Source of the DNA: an uncultured Methylococcales bacterium | Lineage (GTDB): Bacteria > Pseudomonadota > Gammaproteobacteria > Methylococcales > Methylomonadaceae | Direction: 5' to 3' | Length of the DNA: 37,203 bases | Assembly: GCA_903902705.1 (NCBI GenBank) | Contig: CAIUVX010000007.1 | Location: 1-37,203 of the forward strand | In this document: piece by piece, positions 9,278 through 18,023 of the stretch | Position numbering within the stretch: the first letter of the stretch is position 1 | How the letters are laid out: every line of letters begins with the position of its first letter | The notes under the pieces: generated by a model | The model's input: only the letters and a program-made list of their open reading frames with translations | What the model was told of the DNA's origin: nothing | Database searches by the model: none | Program-made: the position numbers and the translations under genes

Positions 9278-9951
9278 TGAATAAGTCTAACAGCGGTTTT
9301 ACGCTAATTGAGGTGCTAATTGCCATGAGTTTGTTAAGCATCATGGTGGTATTGCTGTTTGGTAGCTTGAAAATTTGTGCGGATAGCTGGCATAAAGGTG
9401 AAAGTAAAATTACCGAAGTGAATGAAGTTGCCGTTGTTTATAATTTTTTTCAACAGTATTTAGCGATTGCCAAGCCATTAGTAAATGAGTCTAAAAATGC
9501 CAGTGTTCTGCAAGCATCGCTGTCTTTTCAAGGTAAAAGCCAGTCCTTACAATTTGTTTCCTCATTCCCAGCCAGTGTCGGACGATTGGGTTTGCAACTG
9601 TTTTCTATTGAGCTGAAAAAAGAAGACGATGAGCAGATTATTAAAGTGACGGTAACACCATTTTTCTCTACTGAAAGCAATCAAGACCAGAAGGAAGAGG
9701 TGGTTTTGCTAAAAAAAGTGGGCGGTTTTGCATTTTCTTATTTTGGCTCTGATGATGCTGGAGACATCAGTAGCGGCAGTTGGCATGACGAATGGCTAGA
9801 TAAAAATGCCCTGCCACGGTTGGTTAAAATTACTATTAAACCAGATAACGAGAAAAATATACCTTGGGCAGATATGTTGATTGCGCTGAAAATTACTGGC
9901 AAAAATGATGTTCAAAACCAAGCTGTTAGTAGTACTGCGATGGAAAAATGA
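9277..9951 (+). CDS. gspJ: T2SS minor pseudopilin GspJ
   Basis: The ATG at 9277 shares a base with the gspI stop; a GTG at 9274 would add one residue. The leader ends SNSG, followed by FTLIEVLIAMSLLSIMVVLL with Glu at +5. At about 225 residues it fits GspJ, the larger minor pseudopilin. The C-terminal part contains FAFSYFGSDD and WHDEW...LPRLVKITI, similar to the GspJ beta domain. It forms the tip complex with GspI and GspK. The next gene overlaps it by four bases, so the operon is translationally coupled. Confidence 0.88.
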   Translation: MNKSNSGFTLIEVLIAMSLLSIMVVLLFGSLKICADSWHKGESKITEVNEVAVVYNFFQQYLAIAKPLVNESKNASVLQASLSFQGKSQSLQFVSSFPASVGRLGLQLFSIELKKEDDEQIIKVTVTPFFSTESNQDQKEEVVLLKKVGGFAFSYFGSDDAGDISSGSWHDEWLDKNALPRLVKITIKPDNEKNIPWADMLIALKITGKNDVQNQAVSSTAMEK

Positions 9952-10928
9952 CTAAGCAACAAGGTATGGCACTAGTTTTGGTGCTATGGATATTAAGCTT
10001 ACTGACTATTATGGCAGGCAGTTTCGCACTCAGTATGCGTAGAGAAACCGCTATCATCACAGGGCTTAGAAATAACGCAGAGGCGATAGCAACGGCAGAA
10101 TCTGGGTTAGCGATAGCCGAATGGATGTTACAAAATCCTGATGCAAATAAACGTTGGCGAGCCGATGGTAGTATTTATCAAATCAATACCGCGAATGCTA
10201 AATTGCGTATACGGCTGTTGTCAGAAACAGGTAAAATAAATGTCAATAATGTGGAACAACCGCTATTACAGAACCTGATGAATTACGCGCCTAATGGTGG
10301 TAAAGCGCAATTGCCATCTACCACGGTTGATCGAGCTGCTGCCATTCTCGACTGGCGCGATAGCGATGATTTAACGCGAATCGATGGTGCAGAGAAACAG
10401 CAATATCAAGATGCGGGCTTGAATTATCAGCCGCGAAATCGATCTTTTGAATCATTGGAAGAATTACAGATGGTATTAGGTATGGATGCAGCAACACTTC
10501 AGTGGCTTGAACCACTCATTACAGTTTATTCAGAGCAAGCACAAATTGATTTACAGCTTGCCAGTAAAGAAGTTTTACAAGCCATGCCAGCGGTAGATGC
10601 TGGCTTGATTGACAGTTATGTAGCGGCTAGAGTAGAAAGTGCAAGAAATAATTTACCCTCGCCACCCTGGCCATTAGACGCTGGACAATCAGCAGGAATA
10701 GGAGCAACGCCTGATGTAACATTGCTAACAATCGTTTCTGAAGTACAAGGTGACGACCAATCAACTGCGCTGATTAACGCGCTAGTAAAAAAAGCAGACG
10801 GATTGCAAACTACGCCATTTCAAGTGTTAAGATGGCAGCGTACTGCGGCAAACAATGTATCATTATTTACCAACAAAATGAGCGAATTAGTCGTTAAAAA
10901 CTATGCTGAATCTGAACTCAACAATTGA
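9948..10928 (+). CDS. gspK: T2SS minor pseudopilin GspK
   Basis: A 326-residue protein with the atypical GspK signal: MTKQQG then MALVLVLWILSLLTIMAGSF, lacking the usual Glu at +5 as expected of this family. The large periplasmic domain contains RWRADGSIYQI, LRIRLLSETGKINVN, AAAILDWRDSDDL and RSFESLEELQMVLGM, matching GspK's two-lobed fold. GspK caps the pseudopilus. It overlaps gspJ by four bases and gspL by 26. Confidence 0.92.
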   Translation: MTKQQGMALVLVLWILSLLTIMAGSFALSMRRETAIITGLRNNAEAIATAESGLAIAEWMLQNPDANKRWRADGSIYQINTANAKLRIRLLSETGKINVNNVEQPLLQNLMNYAPNGGKAQLPSTTVDRAAAILDWRDSDDLTRIDGAEKQQYQDAGLNYQPRNRSFESLEELQMVLGMDAATLQWLEPLITVYSEQAQIDLQLASKEVLQAMPAVDAGLIDSYVAARVESARNNLPSPPWPLDAGQSAGIGATPDVTLLTIVSEVQGDDQSTALINALVKKADGLQTTPFQVLRWQRTAANNVSLFTNKMSELVVKNYAESELNN

Positions 10929-12027
10929 TCTTGATGTTAAAACTGTGCTGCGCTGGTGGGGGCGTGAGCTTAGCTTTTTAGTGCCTGAAAAAATAAAGCA
11001 ACGGGTTAGCGATTCGCAAGGTTTTATTATCGCTAGTGTCGAGAATAATCAGTTGAGGCTGACCTTTCAAATGGATGGGCAATCCGAACAACTAACCGTC
11101 TTAGACTATGATAAATCGGCTGTTGCCGATTATACCGACTTGTTAGCCAATGATGAAAGGCTAAGCAAGGCAAAGGTTATCTTACGTTTAACTGGACAAG
11201 ATGCTATCAAAAAAGAACTTGGCTTACCTGCTGCCGCCAAAGAAAATATCCAACAAGTTATCGCCTACGAACTGGATCGTTATACTCCATTTAAGGCAAA
11301 TCAGGTTTATTTTGCGGTTAAGCGACTTCCCAAGCAGTTAAATAATGCGGAGCAGATTAAAGTTCTGTTGGTGTTGACATCGAGAGAAACGCTTGATGAA
11401 CTTTATGCGAATGTTAAAGCAATGGGTATTGTGCCAATGTTTGCCGATTATGAAGGGGTTGCCAATGATTTTGAACATGGCGACGATATTTATAATTTGT
11501 TACCCGATGAATTGATACCCAAAGTAGCAAAAATACCGCAAATTATTCACTCGACACTCATTAGTTTGGTTTTTTTATTACTGGCTGCCGTCATTGTTAT
11601 GCCTGTTTGGTTTGAATATCAGGCAGTTGATGAATTAACAAAAAAAATCCACAAAGTAGAAAAAGAAGCCAGTAAAATTAAAACCATGCAGTTAGAAACC
11701 AGTGCGTTAATCGATGAAACACAGCAATTACTCAATGAAAAAAACACCACTCCTTCAGTGCTAACCATGCTTAATACCCTTAGCAGTCTAATGAAAGATG
11801 ATACTTGGTTAGCCTATCTACAATATGCAGATGATCATTTACAGATACAAGGTGAATCACCCGCCGCCTCAACACTGATTGCCGTATTGGAAGATTCGCC
11901 AGTGTTTAACAAAGCGGTATTTGTATCTCCTGTGACTCAAGATAGCGTTAGTAAACAAGAGCATTTTCAAATTACTGTTGATCCAGTTGTTGACACAACT
12001 AAACAAGTAGACGTTGATGCTAAATAA
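10903..12027 (+). CDS. gspL: T2SS assembly protein GspL (PilM/PilN-like)
   Basis: A 374-residue protein. The N-terminal cytoplasmic half has an actin-like fold signature of the PilM/GspL group (LRLTGQDAIKKELGLPAAAKEN and ELDRYTPFKANQVYF). A single membrane helix (STLISLVFLLLAAVIVMPVWF region) lies near residue 210, followed by a coiled-coil and a ferredoxin-like periplasmic domain (DDTWLAYLQYADDHLQIQGES). GspL anchors the ATPase GspE at the inner membrane and pairs with GspM. The fused PilN-like second half matches the GspL organisation seen in many proteobacterial operons. It overlaps both neighbours. Confidence 0.88.
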   Translation: MLNLNSTIDLDVKTVLRWWGRELSFLVPEKIKQRVSDSQGFIIASVENNQLRLTFQMDGQSEQLTVLDYDKSAVADYTDLLANDERLSKAKVILRLTGQDAIKKELGLPAAAKENIQQVIAYELDRYTPFKANQVYFAVKRLPKQLNNAEQIKVLLVLTSRETLDELYANVKAMGIVPMFADYEGVANDFEHGDDIYNLLPDELIPKVAKIPQIIHSTLISLVFLLLAAVIVMPVWFEYQAVDELTKKIHKVEKEASKIKTMQLETSALIDETQQLLNEKNTTPSVLTMLNTLSSLMKDDTWLAYLQYADDHLQIQGESPAASTLIAVLEDSPVFNKAVFVSPVTQDSVSKQEHFQITVDPVVDTTKQVDVDAK

Positions 12028-12634
12028 AGGACATGATGAAGCGTTGACTGCAAAGCAACAACGCTGGCTGGCAGTCGGTTTATTGCTTGTTGTCAGTTTA
12101 ATAATGGGGCTGCTAATTATTGTTCCCGTAGTAAGCAAGGGATTGGTTCTCCTCGATGCCAAAAATAATCTAGTTTTCAAATTACGACAATATGAACGGA
12201 TTTTAGCCAAGAAAGAGGCGGTGATTGAAAGTCAAGAGCATATAAAACAGCAAAGTGAAGCACAAGATTATTTCATCAAACAGGAAACCGAGGCGTTGGC
12301 ATCGGCTGAAATGCAAAAACTTATTAAAGACTACATTGCAAGTGTAGGTGGTCAACTAAGTAGCACACAAACTATTCCCTCATCTGACAACGCGACTAAC
12401 AGTACCGCTAAGTTTAATCGTATCATTGTCAGAGTCAGTATGACAGGCAGCAGTGAAATGTTGCGGACTGTACTTTACAAAATAGAAACAGCTACACCAC
12501 TTATGATTATTGACCAAATAGACATACGACCTGTACGAGGTCGGCGTAATAGGGTGACAGGTCAAATTGATGCCAGCAATGAATTAGCTATTAATTTTCA
12601 AGCGGTTAGTTTCATGAGAAAACCCCAGCAATGA
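12017..12634 (+). CDS. gspM: T2SS assembly protein GspM
   Basis: Start at ATG 12017 (an in-frame TTG lies one codon upstream), overlapping the gspL end. A short cytoplasmic N-terminus ends in KQQRW. One membrane helix follows (LAVGLLLVVSLIMGLLIIVP), then a coiled-coil (NLVFKLRQYERILAKKEAVIE) and a small periplasmic domain with FNRIIVRVSMTGSSEMLRT and LMIIDQIDIRP. This is the PilO/GspM type. GspM stabilises GspL in the inner-membrane platform. Confidence 0.85.
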   Translation: MLNKGHDEALTAKQQRWLAVGLLLVVSLIMGLLIIVPVVSKGLVLLDAKNNLVFKLRQYERILAKKEAVIESQEHIKQQSEAQDYFIKQETEALASAEMQKLIKDYIASVGGQLSSTQTIPSSDNATNSTAKFNRIIVRVSMTGSSEMLRTVLYKIETATPLMIIDQIDIRPVRGRRNRVTGQIDASNELAINFQAVSFMRKPQQ

Positions 12635-13284
12635 ATCACAAACTAATTAAAACCTTATCATTAGTTTGTTTTATATTAATACTAATCATCACACTTGAAT
12701 GGTTGTATGCCGAATACAGACAAAAACAATTACTAAGCGCAGTCGATGCTCCTGCCAAGCAAACATCACTTGAAGAAATGCCAACTATCGATTTAGATGC
12801 AAAAACTGAAGATAGTTATGCTGATTTGGTTAATAGACCTTTATTTATTGTAGGCAGAAAACCCATCCCAGAAGCCGATAAAAACCAAGATCAAGCACAA
12901 GCGGTGATCGTTAATAATACTTTTGACTGGCTATTGAATGGGATTTATACCACCAAAAAAGGCTTAATGGCATTACTGCATCGAACTGTTGCAAAAATCC
13001 CTGTGCCCTCCCCTACCCCGACAACAGCCAAACCATCTAACGATATGTATCGAAAAGTGATAGTAGGTGATAATATCGAAGGCTGGATAGTAACTGAAAT
13101 TCACCCCAATGAAATAATAGTGACGCAAGGCGGTATACCCAAAAAAGTCCTACTTAGAAAACCAAAAGTAAAAGACGCTCAGGATCAAAATAGTGTACCG
13201 CAGCCTAATTCCCGTGCTATGCCTGCGCGTACGCATACACCTGTTCCTGTTCCTGAGCCTGAGCCTCCAACAGAATCTCAATAA
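12631..13284 (+). CDS. GspC/GspN-like T2SS inner-membrane protein
   Basis: A 217-residue protein overlapping gspM by four bases. An N-terminal membrane helix (TLSLVCFILILIITLEWLYAEY) is followed by a linker with VNRPLFIVGRKP, a motif common at the start of the GspC homology region. A compact domain follows (FDWLLNGIYTTKKGLMALL, then VGDNIEGWIVTEIHPNEIIV), like the HR domain that contacts the secretin. The end is proline-rich (PVPVPEPEPP), with no PDZ domain. Such proteins link the inner-membrane platform to GspD. Whether it should be named GspC or GspN cannot be settled here, but it is the only candidate for this role in the operon. Confidence 0.72.
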   Translation: MNHKLIKTLSLVCFILILIITLEWLYAEYRQKQLLSAVDAPAKQTSLEEMPTIDLDAKTEDSYADLVNRPLFIVGRKPIPEADKNQDQAQAVIVNNTFDWLLNGIYTTKKGLMALLHRTVAKIPVPSPTPTTAKPSNDMYRKVIVGDNIEGWIVTEIHPNEIIVTQGGIPKKVLLRKPKVKDAQDQNSVPQPNSRAMPARTHTPVPVPEPEPPTESQ

Positions 13285-13306
13285 ACTAAACCGACAAATA
13301 ACACTA

Positions 13307-15535
13307 ATGCACACGATTAAGAAAACCATAACGCTTGCTTGCTTTGTGCTGACTGGCTTAACACTCTCCAGTTGTGAGTCAATGGATTCCAAGCAAAAAC
13401 CTAAATTACCTATAACATCCAGTAATAAAGCACCACCAAACAGTAATGGAAGCTCGATTACTGCCCAAAAAGCAATGGTGACAACAGGTTCTGGCCCGAT
13501 CAATTTTGGTGATGCTCCGTCAAGCAAACAACCAATACCTGCTACTCAGTCAACTTCTGAACAAACGCAGACTAAAACCGAATTGTTTCCTGCCACTAGC
13601 GATGCAATTTTGAATCCCACGGTTTCAAGTAAAAAAAAGGCAACGGGAACAGGTTCATACACACTCAATTTTGATGATGCCGATTTAGCCGAAGTCGCAA
13701 AAACAATTTTAAGCGACAGCTTAGGTGAAAACTATGTATTAAGCCCTGAGGTAAAAGGACGCGTTACTCTACAAACCACCCAAGCCCTCACTAAAGAAGA
13801 ATTACTGCCGACCCTTGAAATGGTGTTGCGTATGAATCATGCTGCTTTAGTGAAAGATAATAATATTTACCATATCGAACCTGCTGATGGGGCTTTATAC
13901 ACCTCCGATATAGCCGTAGGTAGTAGTATGGCTGGTTATCAAACCCGTGTAATTCCTATACGCAATGTATCTGCCGAGGAAATTTCAAAACTATTAAAAC
14001 CCTTAGTACAGGAAAAAACCATTCTTCAAGTTGACAATGCCCGCAATATTTTGGTCGCCTCAGGCTCATCCGATGAAGTACAACGTGTGGTAGAAATGGT
14101 TGGTACTTTTGATACTAATGTCTTGAAAGGTCGGTCTTTTGCCCTGTTTTCATTGGTACACGTTGAACCTGAAACCGTAATCAAAGAATTAGAAGCCGTT
14201 TTTAATGATAAAACGGGCGATAAAGATGGTTTTTTTCGCTTTATTCCCATTGAACGACTCAATGCCATTCTTGCTATCACTCATCAAGCGCGTTATTTAA
14301 GCGATATTGAAAGCTGGGTATTTAGACTAGACAAAGCCAATACCGCGTCGGGTGGTAGTTTTAATGTCTACAAAGTTCAGAATGTTGATGCGGTCGAATT
14401 AGCCGATACCCTTAATGAGGTTTTTAATGGTACACAAAAGAAAACCAAATCTGCCAGCGTTGCTCCTGGACAGCAAGCGGTAGAAATGTCGTCGTCTACA
14501 AGTACGCCAGAAACTCCGCCGCCCCCAACAGATACTAAGCCTTTATCAACAAGTGGTAGTGGTGCAACGGGCGATGCTACAGTTTCTGGGATAGGTGAAG
14601 TCAAAATTATTGCCGATGAACCCAATAATTCATTAGTGATTGTCGCAACAGCTCAACAATATGAACGTATTTTACCGATTATCAATCAATTGGATGTCAT
14701 GCCTCTGCAAGTATTGATTGATGCCACTATCGTGGAAGTCGATCTTAAAAACGATTTAAAATATGGAATGCAATGGGCTTTTGATAGTGGTAATTTTCAT
14801 AATCTATTGTCCAGTGTTAGTACAGGTGACTTAAAAGGCATAGGTCCTGTCACTGGTTACTCGTTATTTTATTCAGGGGGAAATGCTAAAGCAGTGCTCA
14901 ACGCCTTAGCAACAAAATCGGCTATTAATGTCATTGCCTCACCTTCATTAATGGTGCTTAACAACCAAGAAGCCTCTATCAATGTCGGTGATAAAGTGCC
15001 AGTGGCGACCTCCCAAGCTACCAATACTAACAGTGTCAATGTCACTCCAAATCTTTTAACCCCCAACACGACCAGTGCTATCGTCTCCAATAACATCCAA
15101 ATGCTAGACACTGGGATTACGCTAAAAATTAAGCCCCGCGTTAATGCAGGTGGTTTAGTGCTGATGAAAATTGAGCAAGAAGCCAATCAAGCCGTCGCCA
15201 CTACCACATCCTCACTGAACTCCCCTACTATTCAACAACGTAAAATTCATAGTTCTATCGCAGTGAAAAATGGTGAAACCATTGTATTGGGTGGCTTAAT
15301 TAGAGAAGATAATAGCAACGGTCTCACAGGTATGCCCATTTTGAGTGATATACCTATTATAGGATCACTGTTTGGTACGACCTCCAAAAATAAAGATAAA
15401 ACCGAGCTGGTTATTTTAATAACCCCGCGTGTCGTGGGAAATGAGCAAAATTCCAGAGACGTGACCAATGAATTTAAACGTAAACTCACGGGTATTTATC
15501 AAGATTTACCCAACGAATCAAAACCACATTATTGA
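13307..15535 (+). CDS. gspD: T2SS outer-membrane secretin GspD (lipoprotein signal)
   Basis: A 742-residue protein. Start was chosen at MHTIKK because it yields a lipoprotein signal with lipobox LSSC (Cys23); an upstream in-frame ATG at 13193 would put a non-signal leader inside the previous gene. Order: Ser/Thr/Pro-rich linker; N0 (YTLNFDDADLAEVAKTIL); N1 (RVIPIRNVSAEEISKLL); N2 (SLVHVEPETVIKELEAVF); N3 split by a Pro/Ser-rich loop (TPETPPPPTD); secretin barrel (GDKVPVATSQA to the end) with VLGGLIRED and the hallmark MPILSDIPIIGSLFG. GspD forms the outer-membrane channel. The lipoprotein signal suggests it may not need a separate pilotin for targeting. The gene is last in the operon, with no gspE or gspF nearby. 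Confidence 0.95.
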   Translation: MHTIKKTITLACFVLTGLTLSSCESMDSKQKPKLPITSSNKAPPNSNGSSITAQKAMVTTGSGPINFGDAPSSKQPIPATQSTSEQTQTKTELFPATSDAILNPTVSSKKKATGTGSYTLNFDDADLAEVAKTILSDSLGENYVLSPEVKGRVTLQTTQALTKEELLPTLEMVLRMNHAALVKDNNIYHIEPADGALYTSDIAVGSSMAGYQTRVIPIRNVSAEEISKLLKPLVQEKTILQVDNARNILVASGSSDEVQRVVEMVGTFDTNVLKGRSFALFSLVHVEPETVIKELEAVFNDKTGDKDGFFRFIPIERLNAILAITHQARYLSDIESWVFRLDKANTASGGSFNVYKVQNVDAVELADTLNEVFNGTQKKTKSASVAPGQQAVEMSSSTSTPETPPPPTDTKPLSTSGSGATGDATVSGIGEVKIIADEPNNSLVIVATAQQYERILPIINQLDVMPLQVLIDATIVEVDLKNDLKYGMQWAFDSGNFHNLLSSVSTGDLKGIGPVTGYSLFYSGGNAKAVLNALATKSAINVIASPSLMVLNNQEASINVGDKVPVATSQATNTNSVNVTPNLLTPNTTSAIVSNNIQMLDTGITLKIKPRVNAGGLVLMKIEQEANQAVATTTSSLNSPTIQQRKIHSSIAVKNGETIVLGGLIREDNSNGLTGMPILSDIPIIGSLFGTTSKNKDKTELVILITPRVVGNEQNSRDVTNEFKRKLTGIYQDLPNESKPHY

Positions 15536-15571
15536 TAAACTCTTATTGGTTAGTGGCGTGTATTCGGGAGT

Positions 15572-15748
15572 GCAAGCTCTGCTTGCAAAGTCAGGCAAAG
15601 CCTCGCCGCCCGCAGTTGATACAAGTGATGAACTAAGGATTTTTCCGTTCGTCCTGAGCTTGTCGAAGGATGATGAGCGGAAAAATTCGTCACTCTAGCC
15701 TTAAAACCATTCATGCTTCGACAAGCTCAGCACGAACGGTTTTAAGGC
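15572..15748. repeat. Cluster of dispersed palindromic repeats after gspD
   Basis: GCAAGC-TCT-GCTTGC forms a small hairpin at 15572-15586. The 24-mer at 15645-15668 (CCGTTCGTCCTGAGCTTGTC plus GAAG) returns in inverted orientation at 15716-15739 with one mismatch, and a third, less exact copy is at 22261-22284. Flanking arms GCCTTAAAACC (15698-15708) and GGTTTTAAGGC (15738-15748) make a further stem. This is the widespread TTCGACAAGCTCAG-type intergenic repeat. In this position, between convergent gspD and rimI, it may act in transcript ending, but no U-tract is present. Confidence 0.8.
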
Positions 15749-15791
15749 TACGCGAGTCAAAAACATATTATTGACCTCGTGTAGTCTCTAC

Positions 15792-16295
15792 TTAAAATAA
15801 CTGCAACGCCAACATAATGGCATCTTCACGCCCATTTTTAGCTGGGTAATAGCCTTTTCTAATGCCGATTTCATTAAAACCTAAGTCTTCATAAAGAGCG
15901 ATGGCGTAGATGTTGGAAGGTCTGACTTCTAAAAAAACGGTTTCAGCGCGTCCTTTCGCGTAGTTGATTAAGTTTTCCATCATTTTGCGCCCAATGCCTT
16001 GTTTTTGTTCAGCGGGATCTACTGAAACATTAAGAATATGTGCTTCACCGACGGCGAGTGATAACAGGCTATAGCCTAACACCTTGTCCTGTGCTTCACA
16101 CACCCAACAGCTATAACCTGCTTTAAAACAGTCTCTAAAAATGTCTTCACTCCACGGAAAATCATAGTTTTTTCTTTCAATGTCCATCACAGCGGACAAA
16201 TCGGCGGAGGTCATGGTACGAAGACGCATTAAATCTTTTTTAGGCACGGAATTAGGAAATACTTTGGCATAAAATTCTTTGTCGGCATCATACAT
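15792..16295 (-). CDS. rimI: Ribosomal-protein-alanine N-acetyltransferase RimI
   Basis: A 167-residue GNAT-family protein. Start at MYDADKEFY (ATG 16293-16295), because AAGGAC sits just upstream and the preceding gene ends 24 bases before it; a longer frame reaching 16385 runs inside that gene. Motifs: LRTMTSADLSAVMDIERKNY, PWSEDIF, the acetyl-CoA loop EQKQGIGRKMM, EVRPSNIYAIALYEDLGF and a C-terminal KGYYPAKNGREDAIMLAL, all characteristic of RimI. It acetylates the N-terminal alanine of ribosomal protein S18. The 22 residues before MRLRTM are an extension not usual in RimI, and the internal ATG could be an alternative start. Confidence 0.88.
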   Translation of the reverse strand: MYDADKEFYAKVFPNSVPKKDLMRLRTMTSADLSAVMDIERKNYDFPWSEDIFRDCFKAGYSCWVCEAQDKVLGYSLLSLAVGEAHILNVSVDPAEQKQGIGRKMMENLINYAKGRAETVFLEVRPSNIYAIALYEDLGFNEIGIRKGYYPAKNGREDAIMLALQLF

Positions 16296-16318
16296 TATTA
16301 AGTCCTTAATTTTGTCTA

Positions 16319-17086
16319 CTAATCCACGCATGATTTTTGTTCCATCGCTATAACGGTTTGTTTTGCAAATTGTAAATCCTGCCACGCTTTGCGTTTTTCT
16401 GACAAGGATCGTAATAAATACGCGGGGTGATAAACCACCACTACAGGCGTATTGTTTAAGTTATGTACTTTACCCCTGAGCTTAGTTAAAGGTTCATTGG
16501 TATTTAACAAGGTTTGCGCGGCAATACGTCCTACCGCCAATATAATTTTTGGTTGAATAAGTTGTTGTTGTCGCTGTAGATAGTCTTTACAGTGTTTTAT
16601 TTCGTCTACATGAGGATCGCGGTTATCAGGTGGTCTACATTTTAATATATTAGTCATAAAAACATCTTCTCGCTCAAGACCAATAGCGCGTAGCATTTCG
16701 GTCAATAATTGACCCGCAACACCGACAAACGGCTGACCTTGTTGATCTTCTTGCTCACCTGGAGCTTCGCCGATGACTAGCCAATCTGCTTGTTGATTAC
16801 CTGCGCCGAATACGGTTTGAGTGCGAGTGTGACATAAGCCACATTTTATACAACTCTGTACCTCTACTTTTAGCGCGTCCCATTGTTCGATTAAACTGGG
16901 TTCACTATGAGGATGTAAAGGTTTATCGATCACTACGTTGGTTTCAAGGTGATTTTCTAAGGGTTCATCACTCACTGTAGTCAATGGCTGCACCACGACA
17001 GGCACGCTTTTCCTCGGTATCCAAACATCAATACCCAGTGCAGCAAGATATTGTAGGCGTATTGCGTTATCCAAGTTAAGTCTCAC
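16319..17086 (-). CDS. Uracil-DNA glycosylase, family 4 (4Fe-4S)
   Basis: A 255-residue protein. Motif A is GEAPGEQEDQQGQPFVG at 106-122 and motif B is HPAYLLRS at 220-227. Cysteines 79, 82, 150 and 166 (CIKC, LKCRPP, HC) are placed as the iron-sulfur ligands of this family. The N-terminal ~65 residues (MRLNLDNAIRLQYLAALGID, then a Pro-rich linker) are an extension common in proteobacterial members. It removes uracil from DNA, starting base-excision repair. It sits directly upstream of rimI on the same strand, a frequent pairing. Confidence 0.93.
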   Translation of the reverse strand: MRLNLDNAIRLQYLAALGIDVWIPRKSVPVVVQPLTTVSDEPLENHLETNVVIDKPLHPHSEPSLIEQWDALKVEVQSCIKCGLCHTRTQTVFGAGNQQADWLVIGEAPGEQEDQQGQPFVGVAGQLLTEMLRAIGLEREDVFMTNILKCRPPDNRDPHVDEIKHCKDYLQRQQQLIQPKIILAVGRIAAQTLLNTNEPLTKLRGKVHNLNNTPVVVVYHPAYLLRSLSEKRKAWQDLQFAKQTVIAMEQKSCVD

Positions 17087-17151
17087 AATAAAAGTAGGCG
17101 GTGATTATCACCGAAATAGCGTATAGAGGCAAACGAGGGATTATTTAAAAA

Positions 17152-17177
17152 GTAGGTGCGAATTAATTCGCACCTAC
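17152..17177. repeat. Perfect 26-bp palindrome
   Basis: GTAGGTGCGAATT is followed immediately by its exact complement AATTCGCACCTAC. It lies between the UDG gene and the PHP gene, 14 bases before the stop codon of the latter read on the minus strand. It resembles dispersed palindromic repeats with GTAGG ends seen elsewhere in the window. It may mark the end of the PHP-gene transcript, though without a clear U-tract. Confidence 0.85.
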
Positions 17178-18023
17178 AAGGGATACAGATTTATCAAACA
17201 ATTCCCAAACAGGTTGAACAGTCTCTGGTAACGGCGCGAGTCTACCCAATTCCAGCCAAGGATTAACAGGATTATGAAAATCAGATCCCACAGAACCCGC
17301 TAAACCAAAACTGCTCGCATAATTAGCCAGTAATTTTATTTCATCTGGGTTAGTTCTACCTGTGATAACTTCTATGCCCTGCCCGCCTGCGTCTTTGAAT
17401 GCAGCCAATAAACGTTTCATCCAACTAGCGGTTAATTGGTAACGCAATGGATGCGCTAACACCGCAACACCACCTGATTGGGTAATCCATTGAATAGCCA
17501 ATGCCATTTCTGCCCATGTAGTCGATACATAAGCAGACTTGCCTTTTCCCAGATAACGATCAAAAGCTTCTTGTTGGGTGGAGACATGAAACTGAGATAG
17601 CAAAAAATTAGCAAAATGACTACGGGTAATCATGCCATCACCTGCGGCTTTTTGTACCCCTGCTAACGCGCCAGTAATGCGTTTTTTTTCTAATTTTTCT
17701 GCAATTTTTACTGCTCGCTCTAAGCGGCTAGTGCGTAACTGTGCAGTCGCCGTTGCTAACGGTTCATAATCTGGGTCTATGCCTAAGCCAATAATATGCA
17801 GGCATTTATTTTGCCAACTTGCGGATAATTCAATGCCATTGATTAAGTGTATGCCTAAATCGGCTGCGCAGCTTCTCGCTTGGCTAAGCCCCATCGTGGT
17901 GTCATGATCCGTTAAAGCGAGAACACTTACTCCCTGTTGATGGGCTCGATACACTAAGGCAGAAGGCGATAACGCGCCATCGGAGGCGGTTGAGTGACAA
18001 TGTAAATCGTAGTGTTCAGTCAT
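17163..18023 (-). CDS. PHP-domain phosphoesterase (RNase AM / YciV type)
   Basis: Start at MTEHYDLHCHS (ATG 18021-18023), which lies within the overlap with the ABC gene stop (ATGACTGA); a GTG- or ATG-type extension to 18065 is unlikely. Metal-binding PHP motifs: DLHCHSTASDG, LALTDHDTT, GIELSA, LAHPLRY and GSDFHNP. At 286 residues it matches the YciV/TrpH group. The E. coli member (Rnm) is a 5'-3' exonuclease that trims 5' ends of 5S and other rRNAs and degrades 3',5'-bisphosphonucleotides. Assignment to that exact activity is by family resemblance. Confidence 0.88.
   Translation of the reverse strand: MTEHYDLHCHSTASDGALSPSALVYRAHQQGVSVLALTDHDTTMGLSQARSCAADLGIHLINGIELSASWQNKCLHIIGLGIDPDYEPLATATAQLRTSRLERAVKIAEKLEKKRITGALAGVQKAAGDGMITRSHFANFLLSQFHVSTQQEAFDRYLGKGKSAYVSTTWAEMALAIQWITQSGGVAVLAHPLRYQLTASWMKRLLAAFKDAGGQGIEVITGRTNPDEIKLLANYASSFGLAGSVGSDFHNPVNPWLELGRLAPLPETVQPVWELFDKSVSLVGAN

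Noticed and set aside
13193-13306. N-terminal extension of GspD
   Set aside because: It lies within the previous gene and would bury the lipoprotein signal starting at 13307.
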